Assembly: GCF_014697615.1 (NCBI RefSeq)
Contig: NZ_JACJSD010000057.1
Location: 1 to 41,127 of the forward strand
DNA: 41,127 nt
DNA from: Nostoc sp. FACHB-280
GTDB taxonomy: Bacteria > Cyanobacteriota > Cyanobacteriia > Cyanobacteriales > Nostocaceae
Direction: 5' to 3'
The notes under the pieces were generated by a model that saw only the letters and a list, made by a program, of their open reading frames with translations, was not told the DNA's origin and ran no database searches. Shown here piece by piece: positions 15,991-24,432 of the stretch. A program made the position numbers and the translations under genes. Every line of letters starts with the position of its first letter. The stretch's first letter is position 1.

Positions 15991-18446
15991 TAGGGATGAT
16001 GATATTGAGGATCGGAAAGCAGGCTAAGTTGAGCTTGTCGTAGAGATTCTGCTTTTATCAGGTTGTGGTTTACGCTCCGATAGAACTTTTCGGCAAGCAT
16101 AGCTGTAGATGTAGAATCTACTAACCATAAGCTGGCAATTACACTTCGTGCGCCAGCTTGTACGGCTATTCCTGTAATTCCTAAAGTTGATCGCTTGTTT
16201 CCTTTAGCAGTTTGACAAGCACTTAATATTAGTAACTCAATTGGATCTTGGTTTTGTTGAGCTTTTAACCAGCCGTCAAGCTCTCGGATGCTGATGGGTT
16301 TGTCCCAAGCCAGTAGAATTGTACGCTCAGGATCGGAGCTAAATTGTCCGTGAGTAGTGATATGAACTACAGGAAAAACACCTCTATTTAATTCTCGTTT
16401 AAAACGCTGACTTGTAAATTTTTCGTTGAGCATAACAGATGAATTTATTTGCTTATTGATGCTTGCTATTTCCTGCTCAACTTCCGGTAAAGGTTTTATG
16501 TTTTCAGGAACGTTTGTGGCATTGAAGCTAGGGCTAATCTTAGACAATCCAGCAATGAGGGCTTTTCTTTGTTGTTCACTTAAAATTTTGGGAGGTCTAA
16601 TTTGAGAACCTAAAGTCGTAGTAATACTGTACTGCTTGATTAAGTAATCTTTGCCATCATGCAGTAAACTCATCGGTATACTTTGAAATGATTTATCAAG
16701 AGTAAAAACTAGGGTTCCAGATGGTGGTAGATATTTTTTAATAGGTTTAATTAGCTGATTATAAATTATCTGAGAATGAGAAATAAGTACGGATTCTTGA
16801 GTATTATAAAAGTTATTATCTTGTAGAGCTTCTAATAAACTTTCGACAGAATCTCTTATTAAATTTGGATTGACAGAGTAGTGATGTAGTGACTGGTCAG
16901 GTGATTGGGTAATTACTTCTATACTACTTTCTAAATCAATCACATGAATGACAGTATAATTATTTAATTTTTGAATTTTGTTTAAAGCAATTAGTTCCAA
17001 TTTACCACATTTAAGAAAATTCTCTAGTTCTGCTATTTGAAATTGTTCGTTAGTTTGGATAGCATTCTTCAAATCAGAATTAGCTATCAATAACTTCAAG
17101 TAATCTCGATAAATAGGATCTACTGTTTCATAAAATGAGTACTGTAAGTCTATGTTCGTTGATAAAAGGTCATTCCGAACTCTTTGAAGATTTGTAACTG
17201 CGGCTTTGTACATTTCGAGAGCTTTATCCTGTTTACTCTGCTTCTTGTACAAAGCTCCTAATTGTCCTTGCCATTGGTAAGCTAAATCCCATGCTCGAAT
17301 TTGTTGAGCCTGATTTAAAGCTTTCTCGAAGTAGGATCGAGCCTTATCCGAATCATTCTGCAATTTACCTAGTATACCTAAACTCTCCGATTCTAATCTT
17401 TGATTATTCATATCTTGAGCTACTTTCAAGGCTGATTTAGCATACTGAATTGCCACAGTATGCAGATCATTATCTGGGATTTGACTCAAACTATTAGCAA
17501 AATTGAGTTTAGTATAGACGAATTGGCTAGGAGATAGTTCAGAAAATAAAGAAGAAATTTTTAATGTTGAATTTATTGACTGCTGGATTTGTTTCTCAGT
17601 TTTAGATTGTTGTTCAGCAAAATTTACTAATGAAGTGGATACTATTTTTAGCCATTGTTTAAAATCTATAAGTAGGCTTAACTGATAAACTTGAGAGTGC
17701 ATTATTGATTCAAATGAACTATTTGAATCTTTGATAATTTGTTGATAAATGCCAATTGTTTCTAAAGCTTTTTGATTGATTGTATTAACTATTTTTTGCT
17801 GATAGATAGGTTCTTCTATATCAGTGTATCTATCTTTTAATCGCTTATATTTGTACCTTTTTGTATTAGCTAATGATAGCAAAATTTTAGTGATTTCATT
17901 AGAAGATGTTTGTTTAGCTAGTAGAATTATTTTTTGTAATATAATTTCAGATTCATCAAGTTTACCTAACTGGCGTAAAACATTTCCTAAATTATGTATT
18001 CCTAATAAGTAAATAGGTGGCTTAGATTGCTGATCGAGTATTTTTGCTAATGAATTTTCTATCAATTCATCTGATTGTTCTGATGAAGGATTACACAGCC
18101 AATCATCTGATTTGATTTTAAAAGCTAGTAAAAGTGTTGTACAAGCTTGAGAATTTAAACCTAAAGCTTGCAATGCTAAATTTTGATTTATGAGGCTTCC
18201 TGTGACTCCTTCATCATAATTTAGTTGTTGATAAATCTTTGTAGCCTCTTTAAAATAATCAAGAGCTTCTATTGGATTAGCCAATCTTAATTGCTCATTA
18301 CCTTTTTTAGTTAATAATTGTGCTTGTGTACGCTGTACATCTCTGCTAATAGCAACATTTGCAATTACAAATGGTTGGTTTACAAAAAGAAAAAAGCCAA
18401 TAAGTATTAGTAGAAAATATTTGGTGAAGTGACGATATCTAATCAT
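15951..18446 (-). CDS. CHAT-domain caspase-like protease with TPRs and signal sequence, 831 aa
   Basis: Residues about 10-30 form a hydrophobic signal or anchor (YFLLILIGFFLFVNQPFVIA), so the protein is probably exported. TPR-like helices fill about 35-450. The C-terminal CHAT domain (about 560-831) has the Cys-His dyad of clan CD proteases: H699 in HITTHGQF and C744 in ILSACQTA, followed by GLxxAF-like GITGIAVQAGARSVIASLW. CHAT/TPR proteins are proteases in several bacterial conflict and death systems. It is the last gene of an operon: it starts 4 bases after the adhesin stop. Its 3' end overlaps the convergent secreted TPR gene by 40 bases. Confidence 0.9.
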   Translation of the reverse strand: MIRYRHFTKYFLLILIGFFLFVNQPFVIANVAISRDVQRTQAQLLTKKGNEQLRLANPIEALDYFKEATKIYQQLNYDEGVTGSLINQNLALQALGLNSQACTTLLLAFKIKSDDWLCNPSSEQSDELIENSLAKILDQQSKPPIYLLGIHNLGNVLRQLGKLDESEIILQKIILLAKQTSSNEITKILLSLANTKRYKYKRLKDRYTDIEEPIYQQKIVNTINQKALETIGIYQQIIKDSNSSFESIMHSQVYQLSLLIDFKQWLKIVSTSLVNFAEQQSKTEKQIQQSINSTLKISSLFSELSPSQFVYTKLNFANSLSQIPDNDLHTVAIQYAKSALKVAQDMNNQRLESESLGILGKLQNDSDKARSYFEKALNQAQQIRAWDLAYQWQGQLGALYKKQSKQDKALEMYKAAVTNLQRVRNDLLSTNIDLQYSFYETVDPIYRDYLKLLIANSDLKNAIQTNEQFQIAELENFLKCGKLELIALNKIQKLNNYTVIHVIDLESSIEVITQSPDQSLHHYSVNPNLIRDSVESLLEALQDNNFYNTQESVLISHSQIIYNQLIKPIKKYLPPSGTLVFTLDKSFQSIPMSLLHDGKDYLIKQYSITTTLGSQIRPPKILSEQQRKALIAGLSKISPSFNATNVPENIKPLPEVEQEIASINKQINSSVMLNEKFTSQRFKRELNRGVFPVVHITTHGQFSSDPERTILLAWDKPISIRELDGWLKAQQNQDPIELLILSACQTAKGNKRSTLGITGIAVQAGARSVIASLWLVDSTSTAMLAEKFYRSVNHNLIKAESLRQAQLSLLSDPQYHHPYYWAAFILVGSWL

Positions 18447-18450
18447 TTAC

Positions 18451-20874
18451 CTAGTTCTCTACACTGGGTTTAGAAGAACAAGAATGCCTAGATAAATAAG
18501 CTTGGGCATTGATAATACTTGATGTTTTGGTTAATGTGACTGTCCCGTCAGAGTTAAATTGCCAGCCTTGTGCGGGAATCATAGCAATTTCTTGGGGGGA
18601 AGACTTCAATAAATCGTAACTAGTTGTTGTTTGAGTAGTGGTGGAGTTATCCTGCCAACTGAGATCGGTTGGAATATCGTTAAATCCTTGTGGTAATCCA
18701 CCTGTACCAGTAATTACAAATCTATTCTCTGTATCTCCTCGCCCTTGACATACTGACGCGATTTTTGGGTTTTGTTTTGGAGGCTCTGGTGTTCTGTTGG
18801 TGGTTTCTAGTTGGTTTCGGGAAGCATTTATCTCCACAGCCCCGCTAATTCCTCGCTTAGAACTTGCTGTGATTATGCTGTTATGAGAAAAGAATAGTCC
18901 TTGGATATTAATTCTGATATTGCCGCCTCTACCCTCAAAAGCATTGGCAGTAATGCTGCTGTTGTTGAAGCCAGTAATAACATCAGCATTGATGATGATG
19001 TTGCCGCCGTTGCCATTCGTACCTTGTTGACCTGCGGTAGCAGATATAGTGCCGTTGTTTAGTTGAAGAATGTTTGACTCAATGCCGATATTTCCTCCTT
19101 CGGCGATCGCGGTAGTGGCTGTAATGCCTCCATTGTTAGTAATGTTGATTCTGTTTGCAGCAATATTGATGTTCCCAGCATTGCCAGAACCGTCGTTTTG
19201 AACATTAACTAGACTACCATTACTTATATTTAAATTTGGAGTGTTAATGGTTACATCACCAGAGTTCCCAGTTGGAAAAGAAGGAACTCTGAGTTGTTGT
19301 TGCAATGGTTGAGCTAGAACAATAGCTGACGAATCAACTAGAGAAGGAGTTATTGAACCTAGTCCTACACCGTCAATTACTACAAAGTCAGAAGCGTTGA
19401 TAGTTACGCTTCCAGCATTACCAGAGGCGGTAGTGGAAGAAGCAACTGCTCCTCCATTTTCCAGACGTAATCTTGAGGAATTTATTACTACTTGTCCTGC
19501 ATTACCATTGCTAAAAGTTGCGGCGTTAATCGTGCTAGGAGTTAAAAATCCCGGCACAACCCCAATCAGAGTAACGTCAGAACTGTTGATGGTAACATTT
19601 CCTCCAGAACCGTTACCGAAAGTAGCAGAGCCTATTTGAATTCCATTAATTCCAACTAATTGATTTGTGGTAACAGTCAAATTACCTGCATCTCCAGTAC
19701 CAAAAGTTGCAGCACTAATGTTGCTGAAGAGGTTAGGATAAAGAATTGAGAATCCAATGACCTGCATTGACTCAGAAGCATTAATTATTGAATTGCCGCC
19801 TCTTCCACTGCCGAAAGCTCTAGGAAGTATTTGCCCTCCGTCTTGAACGATAATTCTTTTAGCGGCAACGTTAATATCTCCACCACTACCGTTGTTTAAG
19901 GTTTCTGTTAGCAAGGTGCTGGCAATTCTACCATCTGGGGCTGTACCAGATACTTTCAGCAGGTCAGAAGCGTTTACATTGATTCCACCTGATGATTGCC
20001 CTCCTTGATTTTGAATGAAAATTGCCGAGCCATCACTTATGTCTATTGTCTGTCCTTGTACCTGAATAGAACCAGTAAGACTGCCACTAGCATCCACTAA
20101 AGCTTGACGTGATAACTCAATATCCTGAAAATTTTGTATACCTTGGTAATTTAAATCCCAATCTGAAGCAAGAGTAACCAATCCACTCCCAACACTTCCA
20201 ATTTCAATACGTCCAGCCTTTAAAATTCCCCCATCTAAAACCACCTTATTTCCCACAAGTGCTAAGTTTTTTCCTGGTCGCAATTGTAATCCTGATAAAT
20301 TATTAAGCCCTAAGATTGGGGTAAATATTGGATTGATAAGAGTATGTCCATTTCCTTGTACTTTTATTGCACCAGAATTATTCTCAAAGCTCAAGCCAAT
20401 AGGTGCGCTGATCGTTAACAAAGGAGTATTTTGCAATGCAGTAGTAGTGAAAAAAGTACCATCATTAAATTTAAGCGCATTAGCAGTGGTAGCTAAAAAC
20501 GAACCACCAATATTTAGTCGTGCATTCTGACCAAATATAATTCCATTTGTGTTAATCAGAAATAAATTAGCATTTCCATTAGCTGCGATTAAACCGTTGA
20601 TATTAGAAACTTTTCCCCCTGTAACACGAGTGATTATATTTTCAATATTTAAGCTGTTATTAAAAAAAACTGTGCTTTTATTTTTAACAGAAAACTCTTG
20701 AAAACTATGAAACAGATTAGTACCTCGTGTAGCTCCTCCAGAAATTGTATTAATTTTATCGTTTTGTCTAACAATAGAATTCTCAATTCCTAATGTAGAA
20801 TCTGGAATAATTTGAGCTAATACTGGGCTACTGGTTAAACAGCTTAAAATATAAAAAACTAATACTTTTTTCAT
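18451..20874 (-). CDS. Two-partner-secretion filamentous hemagglutinin-type adhesin, 807 aa
   Basis: Signal peptide (MKKVLVFYILSCLTSSPVLA) followed by a TPS domain: residues about 22-150 contain the family motifs NGLIAANGNANLFLINTNG and IIFGQNARLNIGGSFLATTA. The rest is a beta-helix of short repeats with the rhythm GNAGxVxINAS and NGSGGNVTIN. A C-terminal segment (SVCQGRG, ITGTGGLP, TDLSWQD) is typical of cyanobacterial members. Such proteins are exported by an Omp85-type TpsB pore, but no TpsB gene lies in this window. It starts 3 bases after the radical SAM stop and ends 4 bases before the CHAT start. Surface adhesin or contact-dependent effector are both possible; I see no toxin domain. 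Confidence 0.9.
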   Translation of the reverse strand: MKKVLVFYILSCLTSSPVLAQIIPDSTLGIENSIVRQNDKINTISGGATRGTNLFHSFQEFSVKNKSTVFFNNSLNIENIITRVTGGKVSNINGLIAANGNANLFLINTNGIIFGQNARLNIGGSFLATTANALKFNDGTFFTTTALQNTPLLTISAPIGLSFENNSGAIKVQGNGHTLINPIFTPILGLNNLSGLQLRPGKNLALVGNKVVLDGGILKAGRIEIGSVGSGLVTLASDWDLNYQGIQNFQDIELSRQALVDASGSLTGSIQVQGQTIDISDGSAIFIQNQGGQSSGGINVNASDLLKVSGTAPDGRIASTLLTETLNNGSGGDINVAAKRIIVQDGGQILPRAFGSGRGGNSIINASESMQVIGFSILYPNLFSNISAATFGTGDAGNLTVTTNQLVGINGIQIGSATFGNGSGGNVTINSSDVTLIGVVPGFLTPSTINAATFSNGNAGQVVINSSRLRLENGGAVASSTTASGNAGSVTINASDFVVIDGVGLGSITPSLVDSSAIVLAQPLQQQLRVPSFPTGNSGDVTINTPNLNISNGSLVNVQNDGSGNAGNINIAANRINITNNGGITATTAIAEGGNIGIESNILQLNNGTISATAGQQGTNGNGGNIIINADVITGFNNSSITANAFEGRGGNIRINIQGLFFSHNSIITASSKRGISGAVEINASRNQLETTNRTPEPPKQNPKIASVCQGRGDTENRFVITGTGGLPQGFNDIPTDLSWQDNSTTTQTTTSYDLLKSSPQEIAMIPAQGWQFNSDGTVTLTKTSSIINAQAYLSRHSCSSKPSVEN

Positions 20875-20877
20875 AGA

Positions 20878-21927
20878 TCAGCCAAAAGTTGCTTGCAGAA
20901 TTCCCAAAATAGTTGGGATATCTAGACTGTCAATTCCTTGTGCTAACCCCGTAATATTGCATACACAAGTTTCACAATCAATTTCATCTCTCAAAACACA
21001 TTTGCCTACATTCTTACCTTCAAAATTCAGGCTTTCAACTCGCCTAGCTACCGAGCAAGCGGACGAATCGTGAATAATATATTTTTCATCAAATAAGAAT
21101 TCATTAACTTTTGGCTGGTTAAATGGAAATAGCTCCCATCCATACTTTTGAGCGCAAAATTCAATCAAACCTTTGAGCTTTTGCCTATCTTGAATTTGAA
21201 GTGTAACAGGGTCATCTTTATCTTTAGTGGCTGCGCCAGAAACAACAATACCTCGCAACTTGTTGACATCTTTTACTAGCCAATCAACAGCATCAACAAA
21301 GTATTCTATTGATTGCCGTGTGAGAGTTATGTGTACATAAGCTCCACGCTCTGATTCATTAATATTTTTGACAATGGACGCAGCCATTCCTGTTAAAGTT
21401 CCGTAACGGCTTTTAGCAAAAAAACCTAAAGGATCTCTGGATTTATTATGGTATTCAGGAGTACCGTCAATACTGACAAAAACAACAGATGAATTAGGAA
21501 GATTAGGAAGTTTAGCTACACCATTAGTAACGACCCAGACCACAGGAAATAGCTCGGCGGCTCGCTGTATTGCTTTTGGAGCTAGTGCTGTTTCCCCTCC
21601 TACGACTGTGACGTGGACAATGCCTTGCTTGTGAAGTTTTTCTAAAGTTTCAAAAACTTGTTTTTCTTTTTGGTGATGCTCTTTTGAAGATAATTGTAAA
21701 TACCCTTGTATACGTTTATTTTGATCCCAATCAGAATGATAAACGTAGCAATAATGACATCCAGCATTACAGCGATCTGTAACTTCTACAGAAGCAGCAA
21801 ACTTAGTTCTAGTTTGCAGAAGTAAATGTGAAGCAACGGTAGAAGTAGCAGTTAGAATAGCACTCAATCTCTCAAATCTTTCAGATAAAGTATATGGTGG
21901 TTTATAGGGAGAAAAGTAATTGCTCAT
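20878..21927 (-). CDS. Radical SAM enzyme, 349 aa
   Basis: The 4Fe-4S-binding motif is C53-x3-C57-x2-C60 (DRCNAGCHYC), followed by the conserved VVGGETAL (GGE motif) and strands of the partial TIM barrel (VVWVVTNG, VVFVSIDG). The C-terminus has a second cysteine group (CSVARR, CVLRDEIDCETCVC), which could bind an auxiliary cluster as in SPASM-type or HpnH-like enzymes. Substrate unknown. It is the first gene of the rSAM-adhesin-CHAT operon, separated by 3 bases from the adhesin, so a modification of the adhesin, its anchor or a cell-envelope lipid is worth considering (inference). I saw no small precursor-peptide gene next to it. Confidence 0.88.
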   Translation of the reverse strand: MSNYFSPYKPPYTLSERFERLSAILTATSTVASHLLLQTRTKFAASVEVTDRCNAGCHYCYVYHSDWDQNKRIQGYLQLSSKEHHQKEKQVFETLEKLHKQGIVHVTVVGGETALAPKAIQRAAELFPVVWVVTNGVAKLPNLPNSSVVFVSIDGTPEYHNKSRDPLGFFAKSRYGTLTGMAASIVKNINESERGAYVHITLTRQSIEYFVDAVDWLVKDVNKLRGIVVSGAATKDKDDPVTLQIQDRQKLKGLIEFCAQKYGWELFPFNQPKVNEFLFDEKYIIHDSSACSVARRVESLNFEGKNVGKCVLRDEIDCETCVCNITGLAQGIDSLDIPTILGILQATFG

Positions 21928-22864
21928 ACTTAAAATTGAGATTTACAATTAGCTGTTATCTAACGTAAAACATTAGATGTTTTTTTACAAATTGAATGAG
22001 AAGGTAAATTCATAAATATTTAATAAATACTTTAACATATTTTAGAAAATAAAAACATTGATAAATTTAAAATTAAATCATATTAAATTCTTGTTTATTT
22101 ATAAATAAGAAAATAGTCAATACATCTATAGATAGAAAATAATATTAATTTATCTATCTTTAGGTGCTTGTTAATAAAAGGTAAAATTGCCTTTAAAAAT
22201 AATTACTATTACCAGTTGAAAATACTAAATTTTGAGAATTATCTAAATGCTAAAAAATAAATTTACTAGAAGTGTTAATTAGCTAATTATTACACTTTCA
22301 AATAAAGCCAAAATCCACAACATAAAATCCTGATTTAAAAGCTGCATTTAAATATTCTATATATTAAGTAGAAATGATAGTGTTATAAAAATATTAATAA
22401 TTGAAATTGCTTACATCCTAACATCAACAGACTTAGCATGAGATATTACATGAATATACATAAATATTAAAAGTGTCTGACTACACCTTTTTTAAAAAGA
22501 ACTGCCGTGAGTATTACTAGGGGAGAATATGCTTAACACAAATTTTTTAAACACCAGTAGAAACCTAAAACAAAGCGGAATTCCGGTTTTTTGATAATGG
22601 GGTTCATGTTTGTTCAGGTGTAAAAGGCTTGGATTAGGTAAATATCCCATCTATAGTGAGTAATTTGGTAGTACTAAACAAGTAGTGATAACAGGGTAGG
22701 AAGTTCGGTCGATGAATGACCTGGCCAATAACAAATGCAAAGATAGAAGCAGCCAATGAAAAACCCCAGCCCTTTTGAACAGGTTGGGGAATTGTATAAA
22801 AGACTATTCTCATCATGACACAACCAAAAACTTGTTCCACCATCTTTAGCCTGGAAGTGGAACA
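21928..22864. other. Long A/T-rich intergenic region between rSAM operon and ParB-like gene
   Basis: About 940 bases without a supported gene; the middle (22000-22500) is strikingly A/T-rich and full of stop codons in all frames. Visible elements: an A/T-rich inverted repeat AAAACAT-TAG-ATGTTTT (21967-21983) about 40 bases upstream of the rSAM start, an imperfect AAAGG/CCTTT inverted repeat near 22179-22196, and the stronger hairpin at 22764-22789. Two minus-strand frames at 22634-22939 overlap the ParB-like start and look spurious. A centromere-like or origin function beside a ParB-like gene is possible but unproven. Confidence 0.4.
22764..22789 (+). other. GC-rich hairpin upstream of ParB-like gene
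   Basis: CCCCAGCC (22764-22771) pairs with GGTTGGGG (22782-22789) with one G-T pair, around a 10-base loop, in an otherwise A/T-rich region. It lies 75 bases upstream of the start codon. No T-run follows, so a leader-RNA structure or protein-binding site is more likely than a terminator. Confidence 0.5.
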
Positions 22865-23821
22865 ATGACCAACTCTTCTTCTCGCAAAAAGACCACAGCC
22901 CAAGCTTCCGCTTCTCCAAAGCGAACTCCTAAAATTCAACAGCAGGATGACCAGCAGTTAGAAACCATTGAGGTGAGGGCTGTTGAAGTAACGGCGGTGG
23001 AGGTAACATCTGCCGTTACTTCAGAAGAGTTAACAGCAGATGAACAAGGCGATCGCTTGAACTTGGAACGTAAGGTCGAACACGCATTTTATGAAGCAGG
23101 GAAAGCTTTGAGGGAGTTGCGCGATCGTCGGCTTTACCGTTCGACGCACAAAACATTTGAGGAGTATTGCCGCGATCGCTTTGGGTATAGCCGTGATGCT
23201 GCTTACCTGAAAATATCTGCTACTACTGTATATGAGAATATTCAGAAAAATTTGCCGACCATTGGTCAGCAAATTCCTCTACCAAGTAGTGAGCGTCAAC
23301 TACGTTCCGTTGCCAAAGCAGAGTTAGAACCTGCTCAACAAGCGTATGTTTGGCAACAAGCAGTACAAGAAGCTGAAGAAAAAATCCCGTCTGGGCGCAT
23401 AGTTCAAAGTGTTGTAGACAAAATTCGAGAAAGAACCAAAGTACCCAATCCCTTCCGAGAGGGGGAAATCTGCGTTCTTGTACCCAAAGAAAATCCAGAC
23501 TTGAGAGGTAAAGGTGGTTGCTGGGGCGTAGTCAGCCACGTTGGTGATTATAGTTGCACAGTGCAAACCTGGGATGGAGAATACACAGTGAAAATAGAAC
23601 ACCTAAAATCCTTAGAACTGCTAGATGATGATTGTAAATCAATGCAGCAGTTACGTACACGATTGCGGCGATTGCAACAAGTGGCAGACCATGACCCGGC
23701 TGTGGATTGGCTGTTGCAGGGGTTGGGAAAACAGGCGAAGCCGTATTTGTCAGGGTTGCAAGCGAAGCTGTTGGGGGCGGTGGAGAGGGAGTATGGGCTG
23801 GATAGCAAGCAGAAGAAGTGA
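22865..23821 (+). CDS. ParB/plasmid-type DNA-binding protein, 318 aa
   Basis: A Lys/Ala-rich disordered N-terminus (about 1-55) is followed by a helical domain (about 60-130: RKVEHAFYEAGKALRELRDRR, TFEEYCRDRFGYSRDAAY). This FEEYC-R-R-G-S-R-AY pattern is found in many plasmid- and phage-encoded DNA-binding proteins of cyanobacteria. The C-terminal half has a small beta-rich module (about 195-245: FREGEICVLVPKENPDLRG, GGCWGVVSHV) and helices. No ParA gene is in the window, so a partition role is only inferred from family resemblance. GGAAGTGGAAC just before the ATG supplies the ribosome site. It stands alone after a long A/T-rich region. Confidence 0.6.
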   Translation: MTNSSSRKKTTAQASASPKRTPKIQQQDDQQLETIEVRAVEVTAVEVTSAVTSEELTADEQGDRLNLERKVEHAFYEAGKALRELRDRRLYRSTHKTFEEYCRDRFGYSRDAAYLKISATTVYENIQKNLPTIGQQIPLPSSERQLRSVAKAELEPAQQAYVWQQAVQEAEEKIPSGRIVQSVVDKIRERTKVPNPFREGEICVLVPKENPDLRGKGGCWGVVSHVGDYSCTVQTWDGEYTVKIEHLKSLELLDDDCKSMQQLRTRLRRLQQVADHDPAVDWLLQGLGKQAKPYLSGLQAKLLGAVEREYGLDSKQKK

Positions 23822-23946
23822 TGTGGAATAAGTTGCTGGAGTCAAGCCCATAATCCGATGAACAGACCTTTTTAAAATACTATGATCCCTACCAGGGAGA
23901 AAAGTAAACTCTAGATACAAAAAAACTCAGAGTAGGGAAAATAATT

Positions 23947-24095
23947 ATGGGCAAACGGATCTTAATAACGGGCGTAAGTAAAGGTCTAGGCTACGCTATG
24001 ACGGAGGGTTTTATTGCACAGGGTCATACAGTGATTGGTTGCGCTCGTTCAGTGGCGGCGATTGAGAAAATGAAAAATAGTTTTAGTGCGCCTAA
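23947..24095 (+). pseudogene. 5' fragment of a short-chain dehydrogenase/reductase gene
   Basis: The first 48 residues are a normal SDR N-terminus: Rossmann motif LITGVSKGLGYA (T-G-x3-G-x-G) and the next strand with a Cys-Ala-Arg (TVIGCARS). After about codon 48 the frame runs into DNA that is coding on the opposite strand for an IS607-type transposase head, and the rest of the SDR (catalytic YxxxK included) is missing. AGGGA lies upstream of the ATG. A broken gene; the full-length frame 23947-24231 is a fusion artefact. Confidence 0.75.
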
Positions 24096-24239
24096 TAGGA
24101 CGGAATCAATGTCATATCTCCTCTGTCCGTTTGGGGTTCTGATTGTCTTAATTTTTCCTGATTCTTCCCACCGCAGCAGTGTTTTGAGTGTGACTCCCAA
24201 CGCTAATTGTGCCTTTCTGGCTGGGACATAGTGGGTCAT
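24096..24239 (-). pseudogene. N-terminal fragment of IS607-family serine recombinase (MerR-like HTH)
   Basis: ATG at 24239 opens a 48-residue stretch with the IS607 TnpA head pattern: YVPARKAQLALGV, TLLRWEESGKIKTIRTP, GQRRYD. This is the MerR-like DNA-binding part; the catalytic serine-recombinase domain is absent, because the sequence joins the SDR fragment at about 24090-24096. It might be an isolated HTH regulator instead, but the abrupt fusion to another broken gene favours an IS remnant. Confidence 0.65.
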
Positions 24240-24257
24240 TACTATCTTGATAGTAAT
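24238..24257. promoter_or_regulatory. Perfect palindrome at start of IS607-type fragment
   Basis: ATTACTATC (24238-24246) and its exact complement GATAGTAAT (24249-24257) flank TT. A third half-site ACTATC follows at about 24266-24271. It touches the start codon of the MerR-like fragment, so it could be the operator of that gene or part of the IS end. Confidence 0.5.
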
Positions 24258-24345
24258 ACATTTATACTATCACGTAATATCCACCAATGTTCAATGAAGT
24301 ACAGTTAATCTTTAACTAGAGATCAACTCCCCTAACAGTTCCCGG

Positions 24346-24377
24346 TTGAGAACTATATAGTGCTAATGTACTATAAT
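24346..24377 (+). promoter_or_regulatory. LexA (SOS) box overlapping a promoter upstream of dinB
   Basis: TAGTGCTAATGTACTA at 24358-24373 matches the cyanobacterial LexA consensus (RGTACNNNDGTWCB) with one difference in the left half. A -10 hexamer TATAAT (24372-24377) overlaps its right half, and TTGAGA (24346-24351) is a possible -35, 20 bases upstream. LexA binding here would block the promoter. It is 60 bases before the dinB start. Confidence 0.7.
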
Positions 24378-24432
24378 AGGGCGGAATTGGTGAAGATACT
24401 ACCCTAGTTTTTAAAGAATGCCGCCAGTATAA

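Noticed and set aside
22634-22939. Two minus-strand frames over the ParB-like start region
   Set aside because: They overlap a supported gene start and a hairpin; no motif. Also considered as a precursor peptide for the radical SAM enzyme, but orientation, distance and composition do not fit.
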